DNA from: Holophagales bacterium
Lineage (GTDB): Bacteria; Acidobacteriota; Thermoanaerobaculia; UBA5066
Direction of reading: 5' to 3'
Length of the DNA: 64,000 nt
NCBI GenBank assembly: GCA_016714815.1
Contig: JADKBZ010000001.1
Coordinates: 434,001 to 498,000 of the forward strand
In this document: positions 19,107 to 28,038 of the stretch, one piece after another
Layout of the letters: each line of letters begins with the position of its first letter
How positions within the stretch are numbered: the stretch's first letter is position 1
Notes under the pieces: generated by a model
Seen by the model: only the letters and a program-made list of their open reading frames with translations
Database searches by the model: none
What the model was told of the DNA's origin: nothing
Translations under genes and position numbers: made by a program

Positions 19107-19637
19107 GTGTTGCATTGGAATCCACGACGCCTGGTCCTCGCCCCCGCCCTCGCCATCGTTTTCCTCTCGTCCGCCGTTCCAGCCTGGTCCGCCACCTTCA
19201 CGCTCCAGGTCAGGCGTCTGATGACCTGCAACGACGGCGCTACCGGAGGCGCCCTGTCGGTGAACGGGAAGGAGATCGGGCGCACCCTCGAGCTGCCCTG
19301 GACTAACGATGCGCAGGGCCTCAGTCGAGTCCAGAGCGGCAGGTATGCGGCGGCGATCCGCAGCGACGGCACCAAAGGCTGGCGCATCGAGCTCAAGAAC
19401 GTGCCGAATCACGAGAGAATCCAGCTCCACATCGGCAACTACACCAGCCAGACCGAAGGCTGCATCCTCGTGGGATCTGACGTAAAGGCGGCGACGGATC
19501 CCGGCACCGGGAAGAAGACGTGCATGGTCACCAACTCTGCAGCCGCGCTGCAGAAGATCCGCGACGAGATGCAGGCGGCGAGCGGCAACGGTGTTTCGAG
19601 TCAGGACCTGGCCATCACCGTCGTCATCGCCGACTGA
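19107..19637 (+). CDS. Exported DUF5675-like protein
   Basis: GTG 19107 is preferred as start because AAAGGAG lies 5 bases upstream; an in-frame ATG at 19092 would give five more residues and sit on the ribosome binding site. The product is about 176 residues with a signal peptide (RRLVLAPALAIVFLSSAVPAWSA). The mature domain has the DUF5675 look: IGRTLELPW, SGRYAAAIR, then IQLHIGNY and TEGCILVG, with a cysteine in the GCILVG motif. I recall this pattern from small proteins near phage lysis or cell-wall genes, but its biochemical activity is not established to my knowledge. It is the last gene of the cassette, 42 bases after the ExbD-like pair, and would act in the periplasm. Confidence 0.75.
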   Translation: MLHWNPRRLVLAPALAIVFLSSAVPAWSATFTLQVRRLMTCNDGATGGALSVNGKEIGRTLELPWTNDAQGLSRVQSGRYAAAIRSDGTKGWRIELKNVPNHERIQLHIGNYTSQTEGCILVGSDVKAATDPGTGKKTCMVTNSAAALQKIRDEMQAASGNGVSSQDLAITVVIAD

Positions 19638-20039
19638 GCTCTGCCATTCCGGCCGCGACGTGGAGCTCGGCGGCGCGGCTGGGGTTCGAAGATAGGAGGC
19701 TTCATTCGAGCGGGGAAGACCGGAACGGCGGCTGGATGCCGCCCGGGTCGAGGGACAGGACGCGAGGGTATCCGGAGGGCGGGTGGTCAAGTCCCGAGTC
19801 TTGCGTAGAAGCGGTTTCTGCCCCGAAGACGAGAAGGGGCTCGGTGCGGATTGACGATCGGGAAGGTAGATCGTGCTGCGAGAAGGACCGGGGTGGCCCT
19901 GCAGGGTCCCGGAGTTCGGCAGGCCGTTGAGTACAACTCTCTGATTCGGCGTCGGTTGCCGGATTGGAATCGCCGGTTCTCATACTTCAGGGTCGCCGTT
20001 GCGATGTCGGCGACGGCGGGGACCTTCGGGACCATCGCG
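19638..20039. other. Intergenic stretch downstream of the five-gene cassette
   Basis: It holds the right-hand copy of the dispersed repeat (about 19703-19782) and then about 250 bases with no convincing gene. The minus-strand frame of the IS1634 remnant continues into it without recognisable motifs. Confidence 0.4.
19703..19782 (+). repeat. Dispersed repeat, inverted partner of 10231-10311
   Basis: It matches the reverse complement of 10231-10311 with a few substitutions and one 2-base gap. Translated it gives the peptide NGGWMPPGSRDR followed by GYPEGG, which I associate with spurious frames in related genomes, suggesting a genomic repeat rather than a gene. It sits 65 bases after the last cassette gene. 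Confidence 0.85.
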
Positions 20040-20283
20040 CCGGGACGGGCGTAGCACTCCTTCGAGGGTTTACCGACGTTCATCAGGAATGGAACGATCT
20101 TTCGCCCGATCCGCGCTCGGCCGGCGCGGATGCGGCCGAGCCTCTCGAGCGCCGCGGGGGCGGACGTCCCCGTCCCGACGAGCTTCCTTCTCATCACCCG
20201 CTCCACGGTCAGCGCCAGGACGCAGATGAAGACATGCGCGCGAATCCCCTCCTCGGTCCATTGATACACGGGCCGCAGCGCAG
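20000..20283 (-). pseudogene. IS1634-like transposase, C-terminal remnant
   Basis: The minus strand reads RPVYQWTEEGIRAHVFICVL and continues ALTVERVMRRKL, the C-terminal signature of IS1634-type DDE transposases (a WTEERIRAHIFLCFLAL-like motif). Everything upstream, including the catalytic residues, is missing: another transposase fragment abuts it at about 20285. The tail after the motif is degenerate. Confidence 0.7.
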
Positions 20284-20284
20284 C

Positions 20285-20504
20285 GCGGGGACAGGACGAA
20301 CGCGGCCACGTCTCGAGCCACGTGGCCAGGGCGCTTGTCGAGGACGAGGAGTACCGGATCCCGGCGCCCCCGAAGGAAGTTCTTCAGGAGCCGCTGAAAG
20401 CTGCCCCGGTTCAGCCGCTCCGTGTAGACCTCGTACCAGAGGTCCCCCCGAGGGTTGACCGCAGAGATCGCGTTCACCGATTGGCGCGGCCCGCTCGGCG
20501 GCAC
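20285..20504 (-). pseudogene. IS630-like (DDE_3) transposase fragment
   Basis: The minus strand reads NAISAVNPRGDLWYEVYTE, then LNRGSFQRLLKNFLRG and PVLLVLDKRPGHVARDVAAF, which matches the central DDE_3 part of IS630-type transposases: the GAV/SAV strand, then the second catalytic aspartate region as VLDKRPGH. Neither the N-terminal helix-turn-helix part nor the final glutamate region is present. It ends against the IS1634 remnant and, on the other side, against the broken AAA+ gene. Confidence 0.7.
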
Positions 20505-20509
20505 GTCTG

Positions 20510-21550
20510 GTGTCTTCCCACGCGGAGCCCAGGTCCGGCCGAGACCAGATGCAGTGGCTCCCGTACGTCGGGCAGGCCGCCCACGGCGGGGTGAGGCTGA
20601 AGCTCCTCCTCGGCCGCGCCCGGAGGTGGGCGAACGGCGAGCGGCCCGACCGGATCGGCCTCCGGGTGGAGACGAAGTGCGAAGAGAAGGACTGCTCTCA
20701 CTACATCCCCGTCGCGGAGCTCTTCGGCTTCCTGAACCTCGACCGGTACCCCTACTACAAAGGCGTCAGCGGGGAGACGTACGCCGGGTTCGTGAAGAGC
20801 TCCGGCGCCTCGGAATACGACAGTTGCGAGGCCGTGGGGGCGTGGACGGCGCCGTTGCTCGCGGAGCATCCCGAGGCCGAGCGCGAGCTGGCGGCGCGGT
20901 TCCGGGCGCGGGTGGAGGGGGCGGCCCGAACTGGGCGGGCTGGCCGTCGCGAAGGGGCGGGGGTGGACCGACCGGCAGGCCGCGGCGGCGCTCCTGCACC
21001 TCGCCATCGACGCGTTCCACTACCTCGAGCAGGGGAAGCCCAGCCTCGGCGGCTTGGCGGGGGAGACGGTCGCCGAGTCGCCCGCGCCGTACGACGCTCC
21101 CGCGGCGAAGCCCGCCCCCGCGCCGGCGCTCCCCGGCACGGCCCCGCTCCGGGAGGTGCTCCGGGCGGTGGCCGACGAGGCGCTCGGCTCCCTGAAGGAC
21201 GGGCACCACGTCCTCCTCGCCGGCGCGCCGGGGACGGGGAAGACGACGGTGGCGCAGTGGGTGGCGCACGCCTGGAACGCCGGGGCCGACCGCGTCCCGG
21301 CCGAGGCGGTGGCGGCGCACTTCGCCCCGACGACGGTCGCGAACTCGGCCTGGTCGCCGTTCCACACAGTCGGTGGGCTCGTCGCGACGACGAAGGGGGG
21401 CTTCAAGGCGCGCAAGGGGTTCTTCGCTCTACCCCCCTCCTGACGCGGAGCGTGACGCAGGTGGAACCGGCCGGGATCCCCGGCGTGGAGTCGATCGAGC
21501 TTCACGAGCGGTTCCGGATCGTGGCGACCGTGAACGACGCCTCCATCGGC
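20510..21550 (+). pseudogene. AAA+ ATPase (McrB/MoxR-like), broken and cut by IS66
   Basis: The first part (about 20510-20920, frame starting MQWLPYVGQAAHGG) encodes an unrecognised domain. Near 20920 the frame shifts and continues as ELGGLAVAKGRGWTDRQAA, a linker, then an AAA+ core with Walker A GAPGTGKTTVAQWVAH (near 21231). After KARKGFF (about 21425) another break jumps to LTRSVTQVEPAG...HERFRIVATVND, which is the later sensor region, so the Walker B segment appears deleted. The gene stops at 21550, where the IS66 inverted repeat begins. Partial repeats of the same gene occur at about 10027 and 33575. In known families McrB-like ATPases serve restriction systems; this one cannot be functional as read. 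Confidence 0.75.
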
Positions 21551-21699
21551 GTAAACGCCCGGTAAACGGCGTCTTGAAGGCGGCGTAGCAGGCGATGGAT
21601 GCTGTCGGCACGGAGGTGACGAGTGCCGACGAGTTCACGCACGAGACGAAGAGGCAGGTGGGAGGCGGAGGCGCGTAGCATCAGCGGACCTGGAGCGCG

Positions 21700-22075
21700 A
21701 GTGGGCTGACGCGGGTTGCGTACGCGAGCAAGGCGGGACTGGCGCCGAGCACCTTCTCGCGATGGCTCCGGAATCTGGACAGGCGGGAGAGTGATGACGC
21801 CGCCGTCTCCGGAATCGGAGGGTCCGGCCGGCATCGAGCCGGCGGGACGGGCGCAGGACATCGCAGCCGAGCCGGTGCGACGAGGTCGAGCACGTCTTCT
21901 CGCGGTACGGGTGGCTTCTTGTGGCGAGGACGAGTACTCGCTGGCATCGGCGGCATCGACGAGCGGCCGACCTGTGGAGATCGCCCTGCCGAGCGGGATC
22001 TGTATCCGATACCCCGCCGGGGTCGGGCGCGAAGAGCTGTCGATGCTCGTCGGACTTCTGGAAAGGGAATGCTGA
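21700..22075 (+). pseudogene. tnpA: IS66 TnpA (OrfA), frameshifted
   Basis: An N-terminal helix-turn-helix-like piece, AYASKAGLAPSTFSRWLRNL, lies near 21720-21780 in one frame, and the C-terminal piece, VEIALPSGICIRYPAG plus LSMLVGLLEREC, ends at 22075 in another. They make up a small IS66 accessory protein but are joined through at least one frameshift. Its stop overlaps the tnpB start, as is usual in IS66. Confidence 0.7.
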
Positions 22076-22515
22076 CGATCCCGCCGGCGGTGAGGATCTA
22101 CCTGGCGCCCGGAGCCACGGACATGAGGAAGGCCATCGACGGTCTGTCGGCTCTGGTGCGCGAGGCGCTGGGGGAAGACCCGCTGTCGGGGCACCTGTTC
22201 GTCTTCGCCAACCGGCGGCGGGACCGGCTGAAGATTCTGGTGTGGGACCGCGACGGGTACTGGGTCCTGTTCAAAAGGCTGGAGGCTGGGACCTTCCGCT
22301 GGCCGAAGGAGACCGAGAAGGCGACGGTCGTCCTGCCGTCGCGTGAGCTGATGCTGATCCTCGAAGGAGTGGACCTTCGGCGCGTGACCTACCGCAAGCG
22401 CCGTGCGGCAAGGAGAAGGGGCGTCCTGGTCTGGAGCGCTTCGGCAGACGGGAGCCGCGTAGAGAAGGCGCCGTCCACGCACAAGATTTTGTGCATGAGC
22501 CCTTGCGCGATGTGA
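22069..22515 (+). CDS. tnpB: IS66 TnpB (OrfB) accessory protein
   Basis: This is the one uninterrupted gene of the IS66 element, 148 residues. It shows the family's signature order: MLTIPPAVRIYLAPGATDMR, GLSALVREAL, LFVFANRRRDRLKIL, WDRDGYWVLFKRLE, GTFRWP and a final LEGVDLRR. The last 30 or so residues after RKRRAARRRG are longer than I expect for TnpB, so a small frameshift near 22400 may have extended the frame. It overlaps the tnpA stop by 7 bases. Known IS66 elements need TnpB for transposition, though its biochemical role is not clear. Confidence 0.85.
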   Translation: MLTIPPAVRIYLAPGATDMRKAIDGLSALVREALGEDPLSGHLFVFANRRRDRLKILVWDRDGYWVLFKRLEAGTFRWPKETEKATVVLPSRELMLILEGVDLRRVTYRKRRAARRRGVLVWSASADGSRVEKAPSTHKILCMSPCAM

Positions 22516-22530
22516 AGTCGCTCCCACATT

Positions 22531-24110
22531 GTGTGCGTGCAGGCGGAGAGGACATCGAGCGACCCGACGGGCGCGGATCGTTCTCTGACCGCGCTGCAGA
22601 GCCAGCTGGAATTGACCAACGCGCAGCTGCATGCCACGGAGGCCGAGCTCGAATCCTCGCGCCAGAGATTGCGCGAATCGCAGCTGGAGATCGACAAGCT
22701 CAAGCTACCGCGTCGACTGGCTCTGCCGAAAGCTGTTCGGCAAGAGCTCGGAGAAGGTCGACCCGTCCCAGCTGGCCCTGGCCTTCGAGCAGCTGGCCGT
22801 GGAGGACGCGGCGGCCGGTGCGGCGGATGGGAAGGCTCCCGAAGAGGACGGCCCGGTGGAGACGGACTCCGGCGAGCCGCGGGGCCGGGGCAAGAAGAAG
22901 GGGCACGGCCGCGGCGCTCTTCCAGCCAATCTCCCGCGCCGCCGCGTCGTCATCGAGGTCCCGGCCCAGGAGCGCGCCTGCTCGTGCTGCCAGAGGGAGA
23001 TGACCCCTTCGGCGAGGACGTCAAGCTCACGCTGGACTACGAACCGGCCCGGATCACGGTCGTCGAGACCGTGCGCGTGAAGTACTCCTGCTCCAAGTGC
23101 CACGAGGGCGTCGTGATCGCCCCCGTCCCCGACGCCGTCATGGACAAGGGGCCGCCCGAGGCCGGGATGCTGGCCTACGTGGCCGTCTCCAAGTACGCCG
23201 ACCACCTTCCCTCTACCGCCTCGAGCGCGTCATGGCCCGCTCGGGGCTGGTCATCAGCCGCAACACCCTCGGCGACTGGATCGACTTCATCGCCGATTCC
23301 TTTTCGTCCGTCATCGAAGCGATGAAGAAGAAGATCCTGAAGGGCCCGATCGTCCAGTCCGACGACACGAAGGTCCGGGTGCTCGGTGGGCCCGAGGAAG
23401 CTATGCGGGATACCTCTGGTGCTACGGAGGGCTGCACGACGAGGTCGTCTTCGATTTCACCGAGGGGCGGGGGCCGAGAAGGGCCGCAGCGCTTTCTCGA
23501 TGGATACCAGGGGTATCTCCAGGTCGATGCCTACGCCGGCTATGACGTCGTCTTCGCCCGCGGCAAGGTCCTGGAAGTGGCGTGCTGGGCGCATGTACGA
23601 CGCAAGATCTTCGAGGCGAGGACGACCGACCCGAAGCGCGCCGATCCGCTGCTCGGGATGATCGCGGCGTTGTACGCAGTGGAAGCCGAAGCGAAAGGGC
23701 TTACAGCCGACGGAGAGGCGCTGAGGGACGAGAGGTCACGACCACTTCTGGCGAGAATCCACGAACGGCTGCTTCAGGCACGGGCCGACGTGCTACCGAA
23801 GAGCCCGATGGGTCAGGCCGTCACCTACGCCCTGAACCAGTGGGCAGCCCTGCAGCGCTATCTCGAGGATGGGCGCCTGGCCATCGACAACAACGCCACG
23901 GAACGCTCCTGCGCGGCGTGGCCGTCAGGCGCAAGAACTGGCTCTTCACCGGGAGCGAGGCGGGCGGACGCCGCGCGGCCGTTCTCTATTCGATCGTCGA
24001 AAGCTGCCGCCGGTTGCGCCTGGACCCCTTCGCGTACATCAGGGACGTCCTTCCGCGCCTTGCCTCGCACCCGCACGGCAGGTCAAGCAGCTCACACCGG
24101 CCGGATGGAG
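22531..24110 (+). pseudogene. tnpC: IS66 transposase TnpC, multiply frameshifted
   Basis: All blocks of the IS66 transposase are present but spread over several frames. An N-terminal coiled coil (LELTNAQLHATEAELESSR) is followed by LCRKLFGKSSEKVD, the zinc-type CSCCQREM and CSKCHEG cysteines, LPLYRLERVMAR-like sequence, SDDTKVRV (catalytic Asp region), YLQVDAYAGYD, CWAHVRRKIFEA and the C-terminal AIDNNATERS...VRRKNWLFTGS. I count at least five frame changes, near 22710, 23010, 23215, 23410 and 23920, so no active transposase is made. The order and spacing show it is decay of a full-length gene rather than a fragment. Confidence 0.85.
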
Positions 24111-24249
24111 GACTACCTTCCCCGAGATCGCCGCCTCCGCCGTCGTCCCCCGCCGCCTTGTAGCTGCTGATCTCGGCGGTCCCAATCCACTCGGCTCCCC
24201 GGCGACGCCCCCGTCACTCGACGCGGAACGCGGTTTGCCGGGCGTTTAC

Positions 24250-25227
24250 GAGCCGAGTACCAGAGCCCTGGCGCTATCGAGAGTGACCCGGATCTGCTCG
24301 ACCGGAACGGGTCCCCACCGGCGAAGGTCTTCGTCTTCGACCAGGGGTGGAACGCCTCGGTCTGGACAGGCTCGGCGAATGCCACGGAGGCAGCCTTCGG
24401 GAAGAACGTGGAGTTCCTCGTGAACCTCCGCGGTAAGAAGAGCCTCTGCGGCGTCGACTCGATGCTCGGCCTTCGGCAGGGAGCGACGACGTTCGGGAAT
24501 CTGCTCGTCCGTTCCAGCCTCCGAGACGTGGATCGCGCCCAAGGCCGACGCCGCGGAGGAGCGGCTCGACGCGGCCCGGCGCGCGGTCGCCCTGGCCGGC
24601 CTCCGTGCCCAGGCGAGCCCTCTCGACGAAAAGGGGGAGCTGAGCGTTCGCCTCACGATGAAGGCCGACCCGGGGCTCCCCGCCGGAGTCACGGTCCGCT
24701 GCCGCCCCATCTCGACCTCGGCGGCGTTCGGGCAGCCTCTGCCGGCGGCCGGAGCCTGGGTGGAGTTCGTCCCGTTCGGCATCGACGGGCTGACGTCGTT
24801 CTTCGCGTTCGACGTGACGACGGCGACGCCCGACGGAGAGCGCTCGTGCCGAGTCGTCGTGAACGTCCCGCTCGAGGGGGCGCCGGCAGACAGGAGCCAG
24901 CGGATCGTCCGGCGCATCCTGCGTGACGGCGCGGCGGTGGTCCGCTTCATCCTCCTGATGCTCTCGCTGGACGGCGACGTTCCCGGGGACGAAGGACTCG
25001 GCTCACCCGGAGGCGAGCGCTGGAAGGAGGGGGCCTTCGGCGGGAACGCGGCCGGCCTCTTCGAGCAGATCGTGAGGGCGGTTCACCGGACGCCGGAGCG
25101 GCTCGACGCGCTGGCGGCGATCATCCAGGACCTTCGATCGGGGCCGGACGCCGCAGAGCGCCTTCCGGAAGGGCTTCTCGACCTGTGGGACGCCGCGGTC
25201 GCGGCCCGCGAGGCGCTGCGCCCATGA
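24250..25227 (+). pseudogene. Phospholipase-D-like protein, 5'-truncated by IS66
   Basis: Directly after the IS66 right end the plus strand reads PPAKVFVFDQGWNASVWTGS followed by ANATEAAFGKNVEFLVNLRG, which resembles the second half of a PLD (HKD-type) domain. The catalytic His position is occupied by Pro or lost. Near 24540 the frame changes, and the C-terminal domain continues as ...AEERLDAARRAVALAG, FVPFGIDGLTSFFAF, IVRRILRDGAAVVRFILLML to AAREALRP. The stop overlaps the ATG of the helicase (ATGA), so the two were translationally coupled. The last codons of the same gene also precede helicase copy 1 at about 6776-6801. The first half of the gene is absent. Confidence 0.7.
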
Positions 25228-27862
25228 GCGACCCGAAGGCGAACGTCGCGAAGGTGATGGCCGGCCTGAAGGACTTCCAGCGGACCTCGGTGGACTACGT
25301 CTTCCGGCGGATGTACACCGACGCCGACCCGACCCGCCGCTTCCTCCTGGCCGACGAGGTAGGCCTCGGCAAGACGATGGTCGCCAAGGGGGTCGTCGCG
25401 AAGACGATCGAGCACCTGCGGGCCACGGGCGTACCGCGGATCGACGTCCTCTACATCTGCTCGAACCTCGACATCGCGCGCCAGAACATCGAGCGCCTGA
25501 ACGTGACACCGGAGGCGACGGTTCCCCTGGCGTCGCGGATCACGCTCCTGCCGAAGATGGTCCACGACCTGAAGGACCGGACGCTCAACTTCGTCACCTT
25601 CACGCCGGGCACCTCGTTCAACCTCCGGAGCAGCCTCGGGACGGTGGAAGAGCGGGTGATGCTCTACTGGATGCTCCGCGAAGTCTGGAGCCTCCCGGAC
25701 CGCACCGGTCCGAAGAACCTGCTTCAGGGAAACGCGTCGGCGGCGGGGTTCCACCGCCTGTCTCGAAGCTCTCGAGCCCGACCTGATTATCCTCGACGAG
25801 TTCCAGCGGTTCCGCGACCTCCTCGACGGCGAGGACGACGCGGCGATGCTCGCCCGGAACCTCTTCGAGTGGGGCGACGCGCGGGTCCTCCTCCTTTCCG
25901 CCACGCCCTACAAGATGCTCACCCTGAGCGACGAGGACGGAGGCGAGGACCACTACCAGGACTTCGTCCGGACCTACCGGTTCCTTTCGAACGACGAGGC
26001 GAAGGCCGCCGAGCTGCAGCAGCTGCTGAAGGAGTTCCGCCGCGAGCTTCTCCGGATGCGCCCCGGGTCTGCCGGTCGCCTCGCCGCCCTCAAGACGGAG
26101 ATCGAGGAACGGCTGCGCAAGGTGATGTGCCGGACCGAGCGGCTGGCGATGGACGAGTCGCGCTGCGGGATGCTCCGGCAGGTTCCGCCCCCGGCGACCC
26201 CGGTCCACTCGTCCGACCTTCGGCCGAAGCTGGCGAAGCTCTTCCGCGCCCACCCGGACCTCCTGCTCGACGGCGACGCCATCGCCGCGTACCGAAAGGT
26301 CGACCCGGGCAACGCCCGGCTCCGGCACCTGTCGGACGAGACGGTGGGCCGCGGGGCGTGGCGGCTCCTCTGGCTCCCTCCCACGCTCCCCTACTACGAC
26401 CCGCCCGAGGGCCCGTTCTCCGACCCCGCCGCCGCGGAGCTGACGAAGAGGCTCGTCTTTTCCTGCTGGAAGGTCGTCCCGAAGGCGGTGGCGACTCTCC
26501 TGAGCTACGAGGCCGAGCGCCGGATGATCCTCGCGCTCCAGCCCACTGCTGTGAACACCCCGGAAGCGCGGAAGCGGCGGCGGCCCCTCCTGCGCTTCGC
26601 CCGCTCGGACGGGCGCCTCACGGGGATGTCGCTTTTCCCGCTGATCTACCCGTCGGTGGCCCTCGCGGAGATGGTCGACCCGCTGACGCTCGGATCGGCG
26701 AACGGGCGGCGCACCTCGGCGGAGGTGCTCGATGCGGCCGAGCATATCGTTGCCGAGAGGCTGGGCCGGCTCTCGGTTCCCGTCGATCCCCTCGCCGGCG
26801 CCGCCGAGGACGAGGCCTGGTACTGGGCCGGTCCGATTCTCCTCGACCTCGCCGCCGACCGAACCGGCACCCGGCGCTGGTGGAGGCGCGACGACCTCGC
26901 GGACGAGTGGGCGGGCCTTCCTGACGCTCTTCAACCAGCCGGAAGCGATGGCGCTCATTCGCTCGATCAACGGCGAAGAGCCCTACTGGCGCCGCGCCCT
27001 CGAATACGCCCTCGCCGGAAACCTCCAGGCGACCCTCGACGAGTACACCCACATCCTGAAGGACGACCTCGGCCTTCCCGACGCGCCCCCCGCCCGCATC
27101 TCGGAGGTCATCGCCGACAAGGCGGCCGCGGTCCTCGCTCTCCGCACCTCGAACGTCGGCGTCGACGACATTCGCCCGAGCGAGAGCGGCCTGACCTGGG
27201 GCATGCCTGTTCCCGTCATGCGAATGCGAATGCGCTTCGCCGTGCGGTTTGGCGACGAGAAGAGCGACGACTCGAACGCCCGGACGCGCGCCGGGAACGT
27301 CCGCGCCGCCTTCAACTCCCCCTTCTGGCCCTTCGTCCTCGTGTCGACTTCCGTCGGGCAGGAAGGCCTCGACTTCCACCCCTACTGCCACGCGGTCGTC
27401 CACTGGAACCTCCCCTCGAACCCCGTCGACCTCGAGCAGCGCGAAGGGCGGGTCCACCGCTACAAGGGCCACGCCGTCCGCAAGAACCTCGCGCGAATGC
27501 ACCGCGACGCGGCGACGAACGGCCCCGACCCCTGGGCCGCCATGTTCGCGAAAGCCGTCTCCGACCGGCCCGCCGACTCCTCCGACCTCGTCCCCTTCTG
27601 GCTCTTCCCGATAGAAGGAGGAGCCCAGATCGAACGCCACGTCCTCGCCTCGCCCCTCAGCAGAGACCGCGCAAAGCTCACGGCTCTGCGGCGGTCGCTG
27701 GCGGTCTACCGGATGGTCTTTGGCCAGCCCAGACAGGAGGAGCTGATGGAGTACCTGCTGACGGTCATGCCGGGGGAGGATTTGGCGCGGATGGCGGCGG
27801 AGCTGCGGATGGACCTGGCGCCGGGGGGGACAACGCCTGCCCGATGCGACCTGGCGAGATGA
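25224..27862 (+). pseudogene. SNF2-like SF2 helicase, copy 2 (two internal joints)
   Basis: ATG 25224 overlaps the PLD-like stop. The N-terminal lobe shows FQRTSVDYVFRRMY, motif I ADEVGLGKTMVAKG, VLYICSNLDIARQNIERLN (motif Ia region) and FVTFTPGTSF. At about 25763 the frame changes to CLEALEPDLIILDEFQRF (motif II), followed by LLLSATPYKM and a long middle. At about 26905 it changes again to AFLTLFNQPEAMALIR, then the C-terminal lobe with STSVGQEGLDFHPYCHAV and QREGRVHRYKG. The two joints occur at the same places in copy 1, and both look like internal deletions because the sequence across each is abrupt. Relative to copy 1 an in-frame block of about 50 codons is missing near 26223. Most differences from copy 1 are synonymous, so the sequence was under coding constraint after the copies separated, which conflicts with simple loss. 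Not assigned to drmD. Confidence 0.8.
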
Positions 27863-27904
27863 CTCGAGGCGTGCCGAAGGCGTATGGAGTAGTCCCTCTC
27901 GTTC

Positions 27905-27985
27905 GCCGCGGATCGACGTCCTCTGCATCTGCTCGAACCGCGAGATCGCAGCCCAGAGCATCGAGCGGCTCCGGGCGAAGTGGTG
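27905..27985 (+). pseudogene. Third helicase scrap
   Basis: The bases encode RSPRIDVLCICSNREIAAQS followed by IERLRAKW and a stop. This parallels PRIDVLYICSNLDIARQNIE near 25436 and the same place in copy 1 (about 7015). It is about 80 bases long and lies 45 bases behind helicase copy 2 and just ahead of the AbiE operator. Its divergence from copies 1 and 2 is greater than theirs from each other, so it may come from a more distant paralogue. Confidence 0.75.
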
Positions 27986-28010
27986 AGCGGTCCCTTATGT
28001 CTGCGCGAAC

Positions 28011-28027
28011 GTTAACCGTGGGTTAAC
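28011..28027. promoter_or_regulatory. Perfect palindrome upstream of the AbiE pair, probable operator
   Basis: GTTAACC-GTG-GGTTAAC: 7-base arms around a 3-base centre, ending 11 bases before the antitoxin ATG at 28039. AbiEi-type antitoxins are known to repress their own operon through inverted repeats in the promoter. The AT-rich arms also stand out in this GC-rich region. No clear -35/-10 pair is visible. Confidence 0.6.
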
Positions 28028-28038
28028 ATTCGTGCGCC

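Larger units (their letters stand above)
21551..24249 (+). mobile_element. IS66-family insertion sequence with inverted ends
   Basis: The left end at 21551 (GTAAACGCCCGGTAAACGGC) matches the reverse complement of the right end finishing at 24249 (GTAAACGCCCGGCAAACCGC) at all but two positions over 20 bases. Between them lie the three IS66 genes tnpA, tnpB and tnpC in the usual order and strand, total 2699 bp, a typical length. tnpA and tnpC are frameshifted, so the element is no longer autonomous. The 8 bases flanking each end (CCATCGGC and GAGCCGAG) are not a target duplication. The flanks belong to two different genes (AAA+ on the left, PLD-like on the right), so an adjacent deletion or recombination has probably occurred since insertion. 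Confidence 0.9.

Noticed and set aside
21543..24257. 8-base target duplication around IS66
   Set aside because: CCATCGGC on the left and GAGCCGAG on the right do not match.
25224..27862. Helicase copies as DISARM drmD
   Set aside because: Both are SNF2-like, but the start (KDFQRTSVDYVF...) and coupling to a PLD-like gene do not resemble the DrmD I know, and they are 11 kb or more from drmABC with unrelated genes between.
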